The notes beneath the pieces were generated by a model that saw only the letters and a list, made by a program, of their open reading frames with translations, was not told the origin of the DNA and did no database searches. A program made the translations under genes and the position numbers. A stretch of DNA of 63,991 nucleotides from Ignavibacteria bacterium. GTDB lineage: Bacteria > Bacteroidota > Ignavibacteria > Tepidaquicellales > Tepidaquicellaceae. The DNA lies in assembly GCA_016929695.1 (NCBI GenBank), contig JAFGII010000062.1, positions 1 through 63,991 on the forward strand. Reading direction: 5' to 3'. Numbering within the stretch: position 1 is the stretch's first letter; each line of letters opens with the position of its first letter. This document shows positions 28,420 through 38,322 of this stretch, piece after piece.

Positions 28420-29451
28420 ATGAAATTACAACACATAAAAATATTTGCAATTCTTCTAATAATATTATTTGCGGCAAATATTACCTACAGCGGTCCGAGA
28501 AAGAAATTAGGAACATCTGCAGCACCTGAGTTGTTGATACCTGTTGGCTCAATCGGAACTTCACTTTCCGGTTCTAATCTTTCAACTGTATCAGGTGTGG
28601 ATGCCTTATATTGGAATCCTGCAGGACTGGCTAAACTCGACGGAAATTTTGCCGAAGTAATGTTTTCGCATATGACATATTTTGCCGATATGAAACTCGA
28701 ATATTTTGCCGGTGCCGCATCAATCGGCTCTCTGGGAAATCTCGGTGTTTCGATAAAATCACTTAATATCGGAAATATTGAAGAAACTACGGAACTTCAA
28801 CCTGAAGGTACCGGACAGGTCTTCAATCCGACATATATCATCGCTAATCTTGGATTTGCGAGACAAATGACCGACAGAATCAGATTCGGAACGAATGTAA
28901 AACTCATCAGTGAAAATGTTGCAAATGTTACAGCAACTGGATTTGGCTTTGACTTCGGCATTCAGTATATCGCAGGTCAGACAGGTATTTCTTTCGGTAT
29001 CGCTCTTAAAAACCTCGGACCTTCTATGACTTTTAACGGTCCGGGTCTCGACAGAGTAGTCGAAATTAACGGCAGAGATTATACTCAAAGAGTAATACTG
29101 CAGAGTTTCGACTTACCGACCAATCTTGAATTAGGAATCGGCTATAACCTGAGGTTAACAGATAAAATGAATGTTAACTTCAACGGTGCTTTTCAGAATT
29201 CAAGTTTTTCAAGCGATGAATACAGATTCGGCTTGGAGTACAACTACAATAATATGTTTTATCTCAGAGGTGCGGTTAATTACCTGCCTGATAAAAATAC
29301 GGACGAATCACTGTTCGGACCGACTTTCGGAGCCGGATTAAGATATCCGTTCGGTAGTTTTACTCTCGGATTTGACTATGCATACAGAATTCTGAATGAA
29401 GAAGGATTTGATTCTACCAATCAGTTCTTCACGCTTCATGTCGGATTCTAA
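28420..29451 (+). CDS. PorV/PorQ-family outer-membrane barrel
   Basis: 343 residues. Signal peptide MKLQHIKIFAILLIILFAANI, mature start near YSGPRKKLGTSAAPELLIPVG. The segment VSGVDALYWNPAGLAKLDG is the hallmark of the PorV/UPF0164 family (FadL-like 14-strand barrels), and it ends with the strand FFTLHVGF. PorV shuttles T9SS cargo to the attachment complex in Bacteroidota. Co-directional with the T9SS-like giant protein upstream, and followed by a terminator. Confidence 0.85.
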   Translation: MKLQHIKIFAILLIILFAANITYSGPRKKLGTSAAPELLIPVGSIGTSLSGSNLSTVSGVDALYWNPAGLAKLDGNFAEVMFSHMTYFADMKLEYFAGAASIGSLGNLGVSIKSLNIGNIEETTELQPEGTGQVFNPTYIIANLGFARQMTDRIRFGTNVKLISENVANVTATGFGFDFGIQYIAGQTGISFGIALKNLGPSMTFNGPGLDRVVEINGRDYTQRVILQSFDLPTNLELGIGYNLRLTDKMNVNFNGAFQNSSFSSDEYRFGLEYNYNNMFYLRGAVNYLPDKNTDESLFGPTFGAGLRYPFGSFTLGFDYAYRILNEEGFDSTNQFFTLHVGF

Positions 29452-29474
29452 AATTTATTAGTTTTTTATATATT

Positions 29475-29508
29475 AAGGTAACCGTAATCTTATTGCGGTT
29501 ACCTTTTT
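29475..29508 (+). terminator. Intrinsic terminator after PorV-like gene
   Basis: AAGGTAACCG (29475-29484) and CGGTTACCTT (29496-29505) form a perfect 10-bp stem followed by a T run to 29508. The sequence GGTTACCTTTTT recurs shortly after (about 29533), an imperfect duplication of its right arm. Confidence 0.85.
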
Positions 29509-29597
29509 CATTTATATGTTTTTTAAGTAATGGTTACCTTTTTTATTATATAATTTTTTAAATATTTATCGTATCTTTAAATAAATAAATAATAATT

Positions 29598-30992
29598 ATG
29601 AAGCAAATTAAATTATCTTTTGTTTGCTTTCTCCTGTTAATTTTAAATCCGTTCAACTCATCTGCTCAGGAGAAATTTTTCTTCGATGCCGACTATACTT
29701 TATTCAGATATGATAACAGCAAAGCCCTGCTCGAAGTATATCTTGCTTTTTATCACAACAGCATCATTTATAAGTATGAAAAAAACAGTTATTCCGGAAA
29801 TGTTAAGATAGAATTATCAATTACTCGGAATCCGTCGGAAAACAAACTGATTGAAAACGTATATAAACTGCCTGTTACGGTAACGGATACTGCTTTCTCC
29901 GTACTTAAGCAGAAAGAGTTATCCCAGTTGCCTGCTTTTATAATAGATGAACCCGGTAATTACACCTTGTTTATAAGAGCATCAGATGAGATGAATCCGG
30001 CAAGAGGGGATAAATGGGAATTTACCTTTGATGTTCCCGAATACGATTTATCTTCGATTAAAATGAGCGGAATTCAGCTTGCTACCTCCATAAGCGATGC
30101 CGGGGAAAAGAAAAATAATTTTATTAAATACGGTCTGGAGGTGATGCCTAACCCCAATCAGTTTTTCGGAAATAATATCAATCCTCTTTACTATTATGTG
30201 GAAATTTACGGATTGAAAACAAATTTACCGGAAAACAAAATATTCTTAACCATAAGAATAGAAGACATTTCAGGAAAAACAATTTTCAATTCCTCGTCAG
30301 AACTGGAGCATCAATTTGATTTATTATATGAAACCGGGAAATTCAATATTGACAGTCTTGAAAGCGGTACGTACTTCCTGAAGTTTTCTATATTGGATAC
30401 TGAAAATAATGTAATAGACGCAAGCGAAAAAAGGTTTTTTATATATAATACTCCTAAAGATATTTCCGGTGAACAAGTTACCGAAGAAAATACTTATTTA
30501 AGAAGTGAATATGTCGTTATGGGCGAACAGCAGATAAACGACGAATTTGAAAAAGCAGTTTACATAAGAACGGACGAAGAAACAAGAAATTTCGATAATT
30601 TGAAAACTCTGGAATCAAAGCGTAAATTTATATATGAATTTTGGAAAAAGCGTGATAAAATGCCGAATACGATACAGAACGAATTTAAAATAGACTATTT
30701 TAAAAGAATTAATATTGCCAACCAGAAATTCAGGCAGTCATTTAAAGACGGCTGGAAAACGGACAGAGGAAGGATTTATATGATTTACGGTGAGCCGAAT
30801 GATATTGAACTCTACGAATATCAGTCTGATATCAGGAGTCATCAGATATGGCGGTATGAATTAATTGAAGGCGGTACAATATGTGTGTTTGCGGAAACGA
30901 ATTTCGACGGTTCAGGAATTTATGAACTTGTTCATTCGACAATAAGAGGTGAGTTAAGAAATGATAACTGGAAGTCTTATATTAAAAAATAA
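29598..30992 (+). CDS. GWxTD domain-containing protein
   Basis: 464 residues with signal peptide (MKQIKLSFVCFLLLILNPFN...SAQ). N-terminal two-thirds are beta-rich. The C-terminal GWxTD domain reads FKDGWKTDRGRIYMIYGEPNDIELYE, with QIWRYE and a final TNFDGSGIYELVH. Family function is unknown; found in Ignavibacteria, Acidobacteria and relatives. 23 bases separate it from the YbbR gene, so they may be cotranscribed. Confidence 0.9.
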   Translation: MKQIKLSFVCFLLLILNPFNSSAQEKFFFDADYTLFRYDNSKALLEVYLAFYHNSIIYKYEKNSYSGNVKIELSITRNPSENKLIENVYKLPVTVTDTAFSVLKQKELSQLPAFIIDEPGNYTLFIRASDEMNPARGDKWEFTFDVPEYDLSSIKMSGIQLATSISDAGEKKNNFIKYGLEVMPNPNQFFGNNINPLYYYVEIYGLKTNLPENKIFLTIRIEDISGKTIFNSSSELEHQFDLLYETGKFNIDSLESGTYFLKFSILDTENNVIDASEKRFFIYNTPKDISGEQVTEENTYLRSEYVVMGEQQINDEFEKAVYIRTDEETRNFDNLKTLESKRKFIYEFWKKRDKMPNTIQNEFKIDYFKRINIANQKFRQSFKDGWKTDRGRIYMIYGEPNDIELYEYQSDIRSHQIWRYELIEGGTICVFAETNFDGSGIYELVHSTIRGELRNDNWKSYIKK

Positions 30993-31015
30993 ATACCCAA
31001 TAAATACCTGAGTCA

Positions 31016-31933
31016 ATGAAAAGAAGAATAACAATTCTTATAACATCATTTATCTTTTCTGTTCTTATATGGTTATACATAAATCTGTTGCAGAGTTATG
31101 TTGTTGATATTAGTGTGCCTTTAAACGTGAAGTTATCGATGAAACAGGCACTGGGAAGCGAACTGCCGGCTTCGATTGATATTACGGTTAAGGGTAAAGG
31201 ATGGGACTTAATATCGCTCAGATTATCGAAAAATCCGACTTATTATCTTGACCTTACAAATTATAAAAGAGATGCAAAGATAAGCACACTTCAGGAAATC
31301 AGGAATTTGCTGAATATACCGAATACTATTTCGGTTATTAATATTTATCCCGATACTCTTGAAATAACATTCGACAATCTAACCGAAAAGAAAATTAAAG
31401 TAAAAAATAATATTACGGTTATTCCTAAAGAAGGTTATGTGCTGGTAGGTAATCCTGAAATCACCCCCGATTCACTGAAGATTTCGGGTGCAACTTCCGT
31501 TCTGTCAAAGATAAAATTTTTACCCACTGAATATGCAATTCTCAACAACATTAATACGGATATTACAAAAACCGTAAAAATAAAAGATACTCTTTCTAAC
31601 ATTATTAAAGTAGAACCGAAACAGGTAAAAGTATCTTTTAAAATTGAACTTGCCGCCGAGAAGGAGTTAAATGATGTAAATGTTTTAGTCAAAGGAGTTC
31701 CTGATGATAAGGAAGTCGTAATTATACCCTCGAAAGTTAAATTAACTTTCCGGGGAGGTGTTGAGCAGTTATCAAATATTTCCGATGAAAAAATTGTTGT
31801 GCAGGTGGATTTCAAATCCATCGAAAAAGACAGCACAGGGTTTGTAACTCCGAATATTGAAATGCCTGAAAATCTGAATCTTATTAATTACGAACCGAAT
31901 CAGTTCCAGTATATAATCAAGAAAAAAAAATAA
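31016..31933 (+). CDS. YbbR-like domain protein
   Basis: 305 residues. One N-terminal membrane helix (ITILITSFIFSVLIWLYINLL), then repeated YbbR-like extracytoplasmic domains (about 80 residues each) with the recurring pattern I-V-P-x-x-P-D-S-L-x-I-S-G (TPDSLKISGATSVLSKI). In Firmicutes the relative CdaR regulates the diadenylate cyclase CdaA; no cyclase gene is adjacent here. Confidence 0.85.
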   Translation: MKRRITILITSFIFSVLIWLYINLLQSYVVDISVPLNVKLSMKQALGSELPASIDITVKGKGWDLISLRLSKNPTYYLDLTNYKRDAKISTLQEIRNLLNIPNTISVINIYPDTLEITFDNLTEKKIKVKNNITVIPKEGYVLVGNPEITPDSLKISGATSVLSKIKFLPTEYAILNNINTDITKTVKIKDTLSNIIKVEPKQVKVSFKIELAAEKELNDVNVLVKGVPDDKEVVIIPSKVKLTFRGGVEQLSNISDEKIVVQVDFKSIEKDSTGFVTPNIEMPENLNLINYEPNQFQYIIKKKK

Positions 31934-31945
31934 TACGTAAATAAT

Positions 31946-32674
31946 TTGAATATTAAATCTGAGATAAAACGTATTAAAGATATATTTCAGGATATAGAAT
32001 TAAGACCGACTGTGGTTTTCCTTGGTATCCCTGTAATAATTTTTTTGACAACTACATTCGCGACCCCGGGCTTCTACTATAAAGTGTTTGGCGGAGACCG
32101 TCTTCAGTCGAGGCTATACTGGTTCATTACTGACGGTACAATTATGTTTATTATATCGGTTTTATTAATAAAACTGGTATTAAAAGAGAAATTAAAAAAT
32201 TTCGGTTTTGGGTTCGGAGATTACAAATTCGGACTTATTACCATGTTTTTGTTTTTCGTGATAATGATTCCTGTGCTCTGGATTGTATCCGCTTCACCGA
32301 CTTTTGCCTCTGCATATCCTCAGGGAGGTCCGCTTTTAAAGCAGAATCTTTCACTGTTAATTTTATACGAATTTTGTATGTTGATTTATATGCTCGGGTG
32401 GGAATTTCTGTGGCGAGGTTTTACTTTATTCGGATTATACACCAAATTCGGAGTTTATGCAATATTTATACAGATGATTCCTTTCTTTATTCTTCACAGA
32501 GGTAAACCCGAACTGGAATTATTCGCTTCAATTTTTGCGGGTATAATACTCGGTGTTCAGGCAATAAGGGCAAGGTCATTCATTTACTCCTGGATATTGC
32601 ACTGGCTTGTTATGGTTTCGATTGATACTATTTCTATTATAAGAAGTAATTTAAGTTTTTACAAAATATTTTAA
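31946..32674 (+). CDS. CPBP family intramembrane metalloprotease
   Basis: 242 residues from TTG 31946. About six transmembrane helices. The C-terminal half has the Abi/CPBP motif: E153-x3-R157 in GWEFLWRG, a second motif in FFILHRGKPELELFASIFAGIILG and the final His in SWILHWLV. Family members cleave CAAX-type or other membrane substrates, or act in bacteriocin self-immunity. The N-terminal start is uncertain because the first helix begins late. Confidence 0.8.
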   Translation: MNIKSEIKRIKDIFQDIELRPTVVFLGIPVIIFLTTTFATPGFYYKVFGGDRLQSRLYWFITDGTIMFIISVLLIKLVLKEKLKNFGFGFGDYKFGLITMFLFFVIMIPVLWIVSASPTFASAYPQGGPLLKQNLSLLILYEFCMLIYMLGWEFLWRGFTLFGLYTKFGVYAIFIQMIPFFILHRGKPELELFASIFAGIILGVQAIRARSFIYSWILHWLVMVSIDTISIIRSNLSFYKIF

Positions 32675-32683
32675 CTAAAATTT

Positions 32684-33409
32684 ATGAGCATGAAATTAAC
32701 GGTCAATATAGACCACGTGGCAACAATAAGGGAAGCAAGGGGAGAAATTGAACCTGACCCTGTTACAGCGGCGGGAATTTGCGAACTTGCGGGAGCAGAA
32801 GGAATTGTTTCTCACCTCAGGGAAGACAGAAGGCATGTCAATGACAGAGACGTAAAACTGCTGAGGGAAATTGTAAGGACGAAATTTGACCTTGAAATGG
32901 CGGCTACTGAAGAGATGATAAATATTGCTATGGATATTCTTCCTGATTTGGTTACACTTGTACCGGAGAAGAGGGAAGAGGTGACTACTGAAGGCGGTCT
33001 GAATTTAAGAGCAAATTTCGACAAACTGAAAGATGCAATTGAAAAATTTCATTCGAAAGATATTGACGTAAGTTTATTCATAGACCCGGAACCTTCAAAT
33101 ATAGATTTATCGGTTGAACTTAACGCCGATATAATAGAAATTCACACGGGAAAATATTCAAATACTATAAAAGAATCGGAACAAATCAAAGAACTGAGTA
33201 AAATCGGCAGCGTTGCAAAAATGGCAGCGGAAATGGGATTAATCGTGACAGCGGGACACGGATTAAATTATTATAATATTTTTCCGCTGCTGAATATACC
33301 GGAAATTAGAGAAGTAAGTATTGGTCATTCTATTATATCAAGGGCTGTCTTTACCGGTCTTCACAAAGCGGTTGAGGATATGGTGAAAATCTTAAGAGGT
33401 ATATATTAA
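32684..33409 (+). CDS. pdxJ: Pyridoxine 5'-phosphate synthase PdxJ
   Basis: 241 residues. Condenses 1-deoxy-D-xylulose 5-phosphate with 3-hydroxy-1-aminoacetone phosphate in the DXP-dependent vitamin B6 pathway. The TIM-barrel motifs TVNIDHVATIREARG, GITAHLREDRRH-like (GIVSHLREDRRHVND), TLVPEKREEVTTEGGL and AGHGLNYYN are present. DXP pathway genes elsewhere in the window (dxr) fit. Stop overlaps the lptB start (TAATG). Confidence 0.96.
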   Translation: MSMKLTVNIDHVATIREARGEIEPDPVTAAGICELAGAEGIVSHLREDRRHVNDRDVKLLREIVRTKFDLEMAATEEMINIAMDILPDLVTLVPEKREEVTTEGGLNLRANFDKLKDAIEKFHSKDIDVSLFIDPEPSNIDLSVELNADIIEIHTGKYSNTIKESEQIKELSKIGSVAKMAAEMGLIVTAGHGLNYYNIFPLLNIPEIREVSIGHSIISRAVFTGLHKAVEDMVKILRGIY

Positions 33410-34167
33410 TGAAAAGTAAATTAAAAGCATACAATTTAGTCAAGGAATACAAAAACCGCAAAGTAGTTAATAACGTTTCCTTGAATTTAGAGCAGAGTGA
33501 AATAGTCGGTTTACTGGGACCTAACGGTGCGGGTAAGACAACTACGTTTTATATGATATGCGGTATGATAAAACCGAATGAAGGTGAGATAGATTTTGAC
33601 GGTGAAATAATAACAAAATTTCCGATGTATAAACGTGCGAGAATGGGTATAGGATACTTGCCTCAGGAAGCATCTGTTTTCAGAAAAATGACCGTCAGGG
33701 AGAATATAATGTCCGTGCTGCAGTTTATGCATCTTGATTCTGATGAAAGGGAAGAAAGATGCATTAAATTAATGAAAGATTTTAATATCAACAATATAGA
33801 AAATTCTAAAGGATATTTGCTTTCAGGGGGTGAGAGAAGAAGGACGGAGATTGCCAGATGCCTTGCTTCGGAACCTAAATTTATTTTACTCGATGAACCG
33901 TTTGCAGGAATAGACCCTATTGCTTCGGAAGATATTATGAGAATAGTTGCAGGGTTGAAGAACAGGGGAATCGGTGTGCTTATTACTGACCATAATGTCC
34001 ACGAAACTTTATCAATAGTCGACAGGGCATATATATTAATCGAAGGGAAAATATTCTATCAGGGTACCGCGACTGAACTTGCAAATAACGAAAAAGTTAA
34101 AAAATTATATCTGGGCGAAAATTTTACGCTTGACAGGTATCTGATGACGAAGGGAAAAAATTCTTAA
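33409..34167 (+). CDS. lptB: LPS export ABC transporter ATPase LptB
   Basis: 252 residues. Walker A GPNGAGKTT, signature LSGGERRR, Walker B FILLDEPFAGIDP, H-loop in TDHNVHETL. The signature LSGGERRR and the IDPIASEDIMRI region are typical of LptB, which powers lipopolysaccharide transport with LptFGC. lptA and lptC are not adjacent. Starts at the pdxJ stop, so the two are coupled. Confidence 0.93.
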   Translation: MKSKLKAYNLVKEYKNRKVVNNVSLNLEQSEIVGLLGPNGAGKTTTFYMICGMIKPNEGEIDFDGEIITKFPMYKRARMGIGYLPQEASVFRKMTVRENIMSVLQFMHLDSDEREERCIKLMKDFNINNIENSKGYLLSGGERRRTEIARCLASEPKFILLDEPFAGIDPIASEDIMRIVAGLKNRGIGVLITDHNVHETLSIVDRAYILIEGKIFYQGTATELANNEKVKKLYLGENFTLDRYLMTKGKNS

Positions 34168-34594
34168 TAAAAAAATCTCGACTGACCAAAACCTGTATAA
34201 TATTTCCGTTAAATACTTTTCATTAATATTCTTAAATCAGCAAGCAGAAGTAAAATAAATAAATAAAAACAGTTATTAGCCGGACAAACCGGAAACCTGA
34301 AAATACTCCCTCCCAAGCCGCGGGAAAGTGCTTGCTTCTTGCTCCCAAAATCCTCTTTGGGTATGATATTTTAAATTTTTATATTGATTATAATAGTTTT
34401 GATACAGTATCTCCGGCAAAGGAATGTTTCTGTGGTTTTTATTTGTGTGTCTTCCGATTTCCGCTTATTCTCCGGAGTATTATACCTTGAGGGGAGATTT
34501 GGATAAATTGTATGGGATTTTTTTTGTAATTTTCAACAGGAAATATTAATAGAACTACAATTAATTTCAGAAGTTAATTTAACAGGGATAATAT
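34168..34594. other. Convergent intergenic region
   Basis: 427 bases between lptB (plus) and the FmdB-type gene (minus). A 41-codon plus-strand frame at 34424-34549 starts MFLWFLFVCLPISAYSPEYY and looks like a short signal peptide, but it has no clear Shine-Dalgarno or homologue by eye. No convincing bidirectional terminator was seen. Confidence 0.5.
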
Positions 34595-34873
34595 TTATTT
34601 ATTAATATCGTTCTTTGATTCGGATTTCACGGGCGGTTTTGGTTTATCTTTCTTGTCGGTTTTAATTTCTTTTTTCTGACTTTGTGTTTTCTTTGAGTAG
34701 TCGGTCAGATAAAATCCGCTTCCCTTGAATATTAATCCGGTACCGCCGCTGATTATTTTTTTCAGAGATTCTTTCCCGCATCTCGGGCATGTTTTCAAAG
34801 GTAAGTCTTTTATTGACTGAAATTTATCGAACTGAAATCCGCATTCACTGCATTTATACTCGTATATTGGCAT
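34595..34873 (-). CDS. FmdB-type zinc ribbon protein
   Basis: 92 residues. N-terminal [21 protein letters not shown] and [15 protein letters not shown]: a CxxC...CxxC zinc ribbon of the FmdB/CxxC_CXXC_SSSS family, often annotated as putative regulators. The Lys-rich C-terminus is unstructured. It follows the tubulin-like gene by 6 bases on the minus strand, suggesting cotranscription. Confidence 0.88.
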   Translation of the reverse strand: MPIYEYKCSECGFQFDKFQSIKDLPLKTCPRCGKESLKKIISGGTGLIFKGSGFYLTDYSKKTQSQKKEIKTDKKDKPKPPVKSESKNDINK

Positions 34874-34879
34874 ATAATA

Positions 34880-37800
34880 TTAATTATCTATTATTTTTTT
34901 TCTTGCTTTGTTAAATTCTTCTTCGGAAATCAAACCTTCCTCATAAGCTTTTTTCAAGTCGCGTAATATTTTAAGCATTTTGCTTTCTTCAGGTGCACTT
35001 TGCATATCCGTTTTGGAAAAATCATACAGAATTTCCAGATTCAGTATACGTTTATCTCCGTCGCCGCACAGGTAAGAAAAATCGTCAAAATTATTTTTAA
35101 GTTTTAAAATGATTTTTGAATTCTGTTCAATGAATTCTTTCCCCAGTCTGTTCTCTATTTCTCTCGCAAGTTCACGGGTGACCTTATATTTAAATGATTC
35201 AATTTGTTTTACGCCTTTTCCGGAAGTTTCAATTTCTTCAATTCTGTAAATATTTTCATAGTAATATTCAAGAATGACCAGGAGATATAAATCAAGATTA
35301 TTTCTTGTTATATTTGATTTTATTTTTTCAACATCTTTTAATAGTATATTTCTCAGTGAGTCTTTGCCTTTTTCCTTGAATAATCTTGAAATTAATTTTG
35401 ATTCTATGCCTAACTGTTCGGTTCTTTTAACTGTAACACCTTCCTGTCTCGTAATTTTATATATCGCTCGTTTTTCGCCGGTGTATTTGTCAACTTCAAT
35501 TTCAATTTTAAATAAACCAAAAAGCAGACCAAGAAGATATGCTCTGAATGAATCGTTTAATCTGGACTTATCTTCTTTACTCAAAGGTATTATATCATCA
35601 AAAATAAATGAGTTTTTAGTGTTGTGCAGATCCACATTCTGATTTTCGGACAGAATGTTATAATAATTTTTCATATCCTCACAAACTGCTTTTACGTAGA
35701 AAAGCGGAAAACCTGCCCATTCCGAATAAAAAATTATTGTTGTACTGTCGGCGCTGTCTTTAAATTCTATTTCGGCATTTGTTATTGAATGAATTAAATT
35801 CCTGAATCTGCCGAAATATTCTCCGGAAGTTTTCAACCCGATGTATAATTTTTTTGCTGATTCGTCAAGTTTAAAACTGCCCGGTACATCGTTAAATTTT
35901 AACCATACGAAAGCGAGATTGAGTAAACTTCTGATGTTCGTTTCGCTTCTGATGGCATCTTTCTCGAATAATAATCTTACAATATCGTAGTCTGCTCTGA
36001 TATTTTCAAATTGTTTTCTGCAATATCCGGAAATTTTTTTGTCAATTGTTATGATATTTGAATCTTTAAGAATATTTACCATATCGGTAATATTTTCTGC
36101 ATTGAGTTCCTTTAATAATCCCTCCGAAACAGATTTAATTCTTTCTTCGGCATTTTTCCCCGTTCCGATATATGCGGGATAATATTCGTTCTCTATATCT
36201 TCCGGTGTATAAAGATAGTAGTTGAAACTGTTTTCGGGTTTCCCCGCAAAATAAATATATTTTTTGTTGAAATAATCTTTAAGAACTCCGAGATTACCGG
36301 TCAGTTTATTCAAGTCCGTGATTAGTCCCGTAAATTTAATTTTCCCTGTATCTGTTTTCTCGCCTTTCTCGATTAATAATAATATCCGCATTATAATATC
36401 CCTTGCATAATGTCTTGCGGAAATTTTTATTAACGTAGTGTAATATTCTTCGAGTATATTTATTAATTTTGACAGAGTACCCTGCATTGCGGGTTTTTTT
36501 AGTATGTTGAACTTAGAGCGTGATTCATCTTCTCTGAGGTCCTGAAATCTGCGTTTTAATTCCGATTCAATCCTCATAACTGATATCTGTAAATCTTTAA
36601 TATCTTTCTCCAGTTTAGGTAAATAGTCATAACTTTCGTTAGTGAACATAAACTGTAACCTTCTAAGTAAACCGATTGAATAAAAAACGCCTCTCGAAGG
36701 GTCATTTATGAGTGAATTGATTTTTTTCTCGATGAGTCCGGCTTTTCCGGTATTCCTTGTACCGATTAGTGTATCTGTTAATTTGGTTTTGTTCGAGTGA
36801 ATCTGGGCATAATACTGACCTAATCTCTTTATGTCATTATCATCTTTGAAGTTCGAATCGAATTTTTCTTTTTCGCTTAATATGAAAGATGTCCAGTTAT
36901 CGCCCTTTCTTCCGGAGGTTAGTGTATTTTCCAGACCTGATAAAAATTCTTTGATTTTCCCCTGAATAGATGACTTCTCGTCTATCCTGTACAAACTGTC
37001 AAGGAGCTGATGTTTATTACCATGTTCAAGAAGACCTGTGGAAGGAAGGAATTCGGTCAGGAGGTAATTATCAAGATTGCTCTGAGTTCCCTCTGCATAA
37101 GATAGATAATAATCAATAATTTCCGAACTCAGTTTATAAGTGCAGGCAAGTATTATTCTGTCAGCGGGAATTGAAATAGTTGACTGACCGATTGAGGAAT
37201 ATTTTCTGCAGTACAGGGAATTATCAACCGAATTATCCTCTGGCCAGAACCTCTGTTTATATTGAGTGAGATTTACTCTTACACCTCTTTTATAATTGGC
37301 GAAATCCGAATTTGAGAAATCGTGAAAAATAGAATCAGAAATCATTTTATAAATATCCCTGCTGCTTAAGTCCGACAGTGACAGGTTTTTTATGTTTTCG
37401 CCGTCAATTAGATATACATCATCATAAATTCCGGGTTGAAATTTATATTCTTCATTTTTCTTCCAGGATACATAAAACGGATTTTTAAAGTTATAGAATT
37501 CAAGTTCTTTCATTGCCGCATATCCGTTAGCGTAAATTCTCTCTTTCCCGTATCCCTGAAATATTTTCGGCAGAAGAAGAAAACATGCGGTTATTGCCTG
37601 ATTTTTAAACAGATGTCTCAGCAGGAATCCGAAATCTATAAACATTCCGGAACCTGTGCCTCCGCTTACTGATGAAATTACATAAATATTGATTTTTTCG
37701 GTAACGACATTTTTAATATTGTATCTGTTCTTAACTAAATTTATTGATTTGGGGTCCGTTATTCTTGATTTTGCCAGATTTAATTTCTGAACAATCTCGT

Positions 37801-38278
37801 CGTAATTGTGATAAAATGCAAGTCTTGCTGCCGGCCTGATTTGTCCTGCACCCGTATTCATCGTTCCGAGTTTCCCGATTTCTCCGCTTGTACTGAGCCA
37901 GGACTTTATATGCGGAACACTGTTCAGGGATTGAATGTAATCTGAAGGATTTACCGGATTGAATATTTTTTCCGAAGGTTGAAAATCTATTTCATTAATT
38001 AAATAATCTCTGTCCCTTGCCAGACCCGATTCTTCGGGTGGTGCATTGTCTGTGTCAATATAAAGATAGGATGTAATGGGAAAATCATTCAGCGAGCCGT
38101 ATCTTTCGACGAACTGCCTGCGTATTCTCAGAAGCACTTCTTTCCCTGTGCCTCCCAGTCCAATCATAATTGAAGGCATAAACTCCTGTATTCGGATGTC
38201 TGAGGAAATTAATGAATTGTTCGTTTTATCCGAATTATCATACAGACTGTCTTGGGCATCACTATTTTTCTCATTCAT
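34880..38278 (-). CDS. Large tubulin-like (Tubulin_2) protein
   Basis: 1132 residues. N-terminal nucleotide-binding elements: GLGGTG at residues 40-45, YIDTDNAPP near 73, AGQIRPAARLAF near 144 and the tubulin/FtsZ signature GGTGSG at 206-211, as in Pfam Tubulin_2. A long middle region is largely helical. The last about 30 residues (LRDLKKAYEEGLISEEEFNKARKKI) look like a SHOCT oligomerisation domain. The family is poorly characterised. No membrane segments. It lies downstream of the fatty-acid genes and 6 bases before FmdB. Could be a large cytoskeletal GTPase; function unknown. Confidence 0.8.
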   Translation of the reverse strand: MNEKNSDAQDSLYDNSDKTNNSLISSDIRIQEFMPSIMIGLGGTGKEVLLRIRRQFVERYGSLNDFPITSYLYIDTDNAPPEESGLARDRDYLINEIDFQPSEKIFNPVNPSDYIQSLNSVPHIKSWLSTSGEIGKLGTMNTGAGQIRPAARLAFYHNYDEIVQKLNLAKSRITDPKSINLVKNRYNIKNVVTEKINIYVISSVSGGTGSGMFIDFGFLLRHLFKNQAITACFLLLPKIFQGYGKERIYANGYAAMKELEFYNFKNPFYVSWKKNEEYKFQPGIYDDVYLIDGENIKNLSLSDLSSRDIYKMISDSIFHDFSNSDFANYKRGVRVNLTQYKQRFWPEDNSVDNSLYCRKYSSIGQSTISIPADRIILACTYKLSSEIIDYYLSYAEGTQSNLDNYLLTEFLPSTGLLEHGNKHQLLDSLYRIDEKSSIQGKIKEFLSGLENTLTSGRKGDNWTSFILSEKEKFDSNFKDDNDIKRLGQYYAQIHSNKTKLTDTLIGTRNTGKAGLIEKKINSLINDPSRGVFYSIGLLRRLQFMFTNESYDYLPKLEKDIKDLQISVMRIESELKRRFQDLREDESRSKFNILKKPAMQGTLSKLINILEEYYTTLIKISARHYARDIIMRILLLIEKGEKTDTGKIKFTGLITDLNKLTGNLGVLKDYFNKKYIYFAGKPENSFNYYLYTPEDIENEYYPAYIGTGKNAEERIKSVSEGLLKELNAENITDMVNILKDSNIITIDKKISGYCRKQFENIRADYDIVRLLFEKDAIRSETNIRSLLNLAFVWLKFNDVPGSFKLDESAKKLYIGLKTSGEYFGRFRNLIHSITNAEIEFKDSADSTTIIFYSEWAGFPLFYVKAVCEDMKNYYNILSENQNVDLHNTKNSFIFDDIIPLSKEDKSRLNDSFRAYLLGLLFGLFKIEIEVDKYTGEKRAIYKITRQEGVTVKRTEQLGIESKLISRLFKEKGKDSLRNILLKDVEKIKSNITRNNLDLYLLVILEYYYENIYRIEEIETSGKGVKQIESFKYKVTRELAREIENRLGKEFIEQNSKIILKLKNNFDDFSYLCGDGDKRILNLEILYDFSKTDMQSAPEESKMLKILRDLKKAYEEGLISEEEFNKARKKIIDN

Positions 38279-38322
38279 ATTATAAATAGTTAATATTCAA
38301 AATTTTAAATTTTTATGAACGG

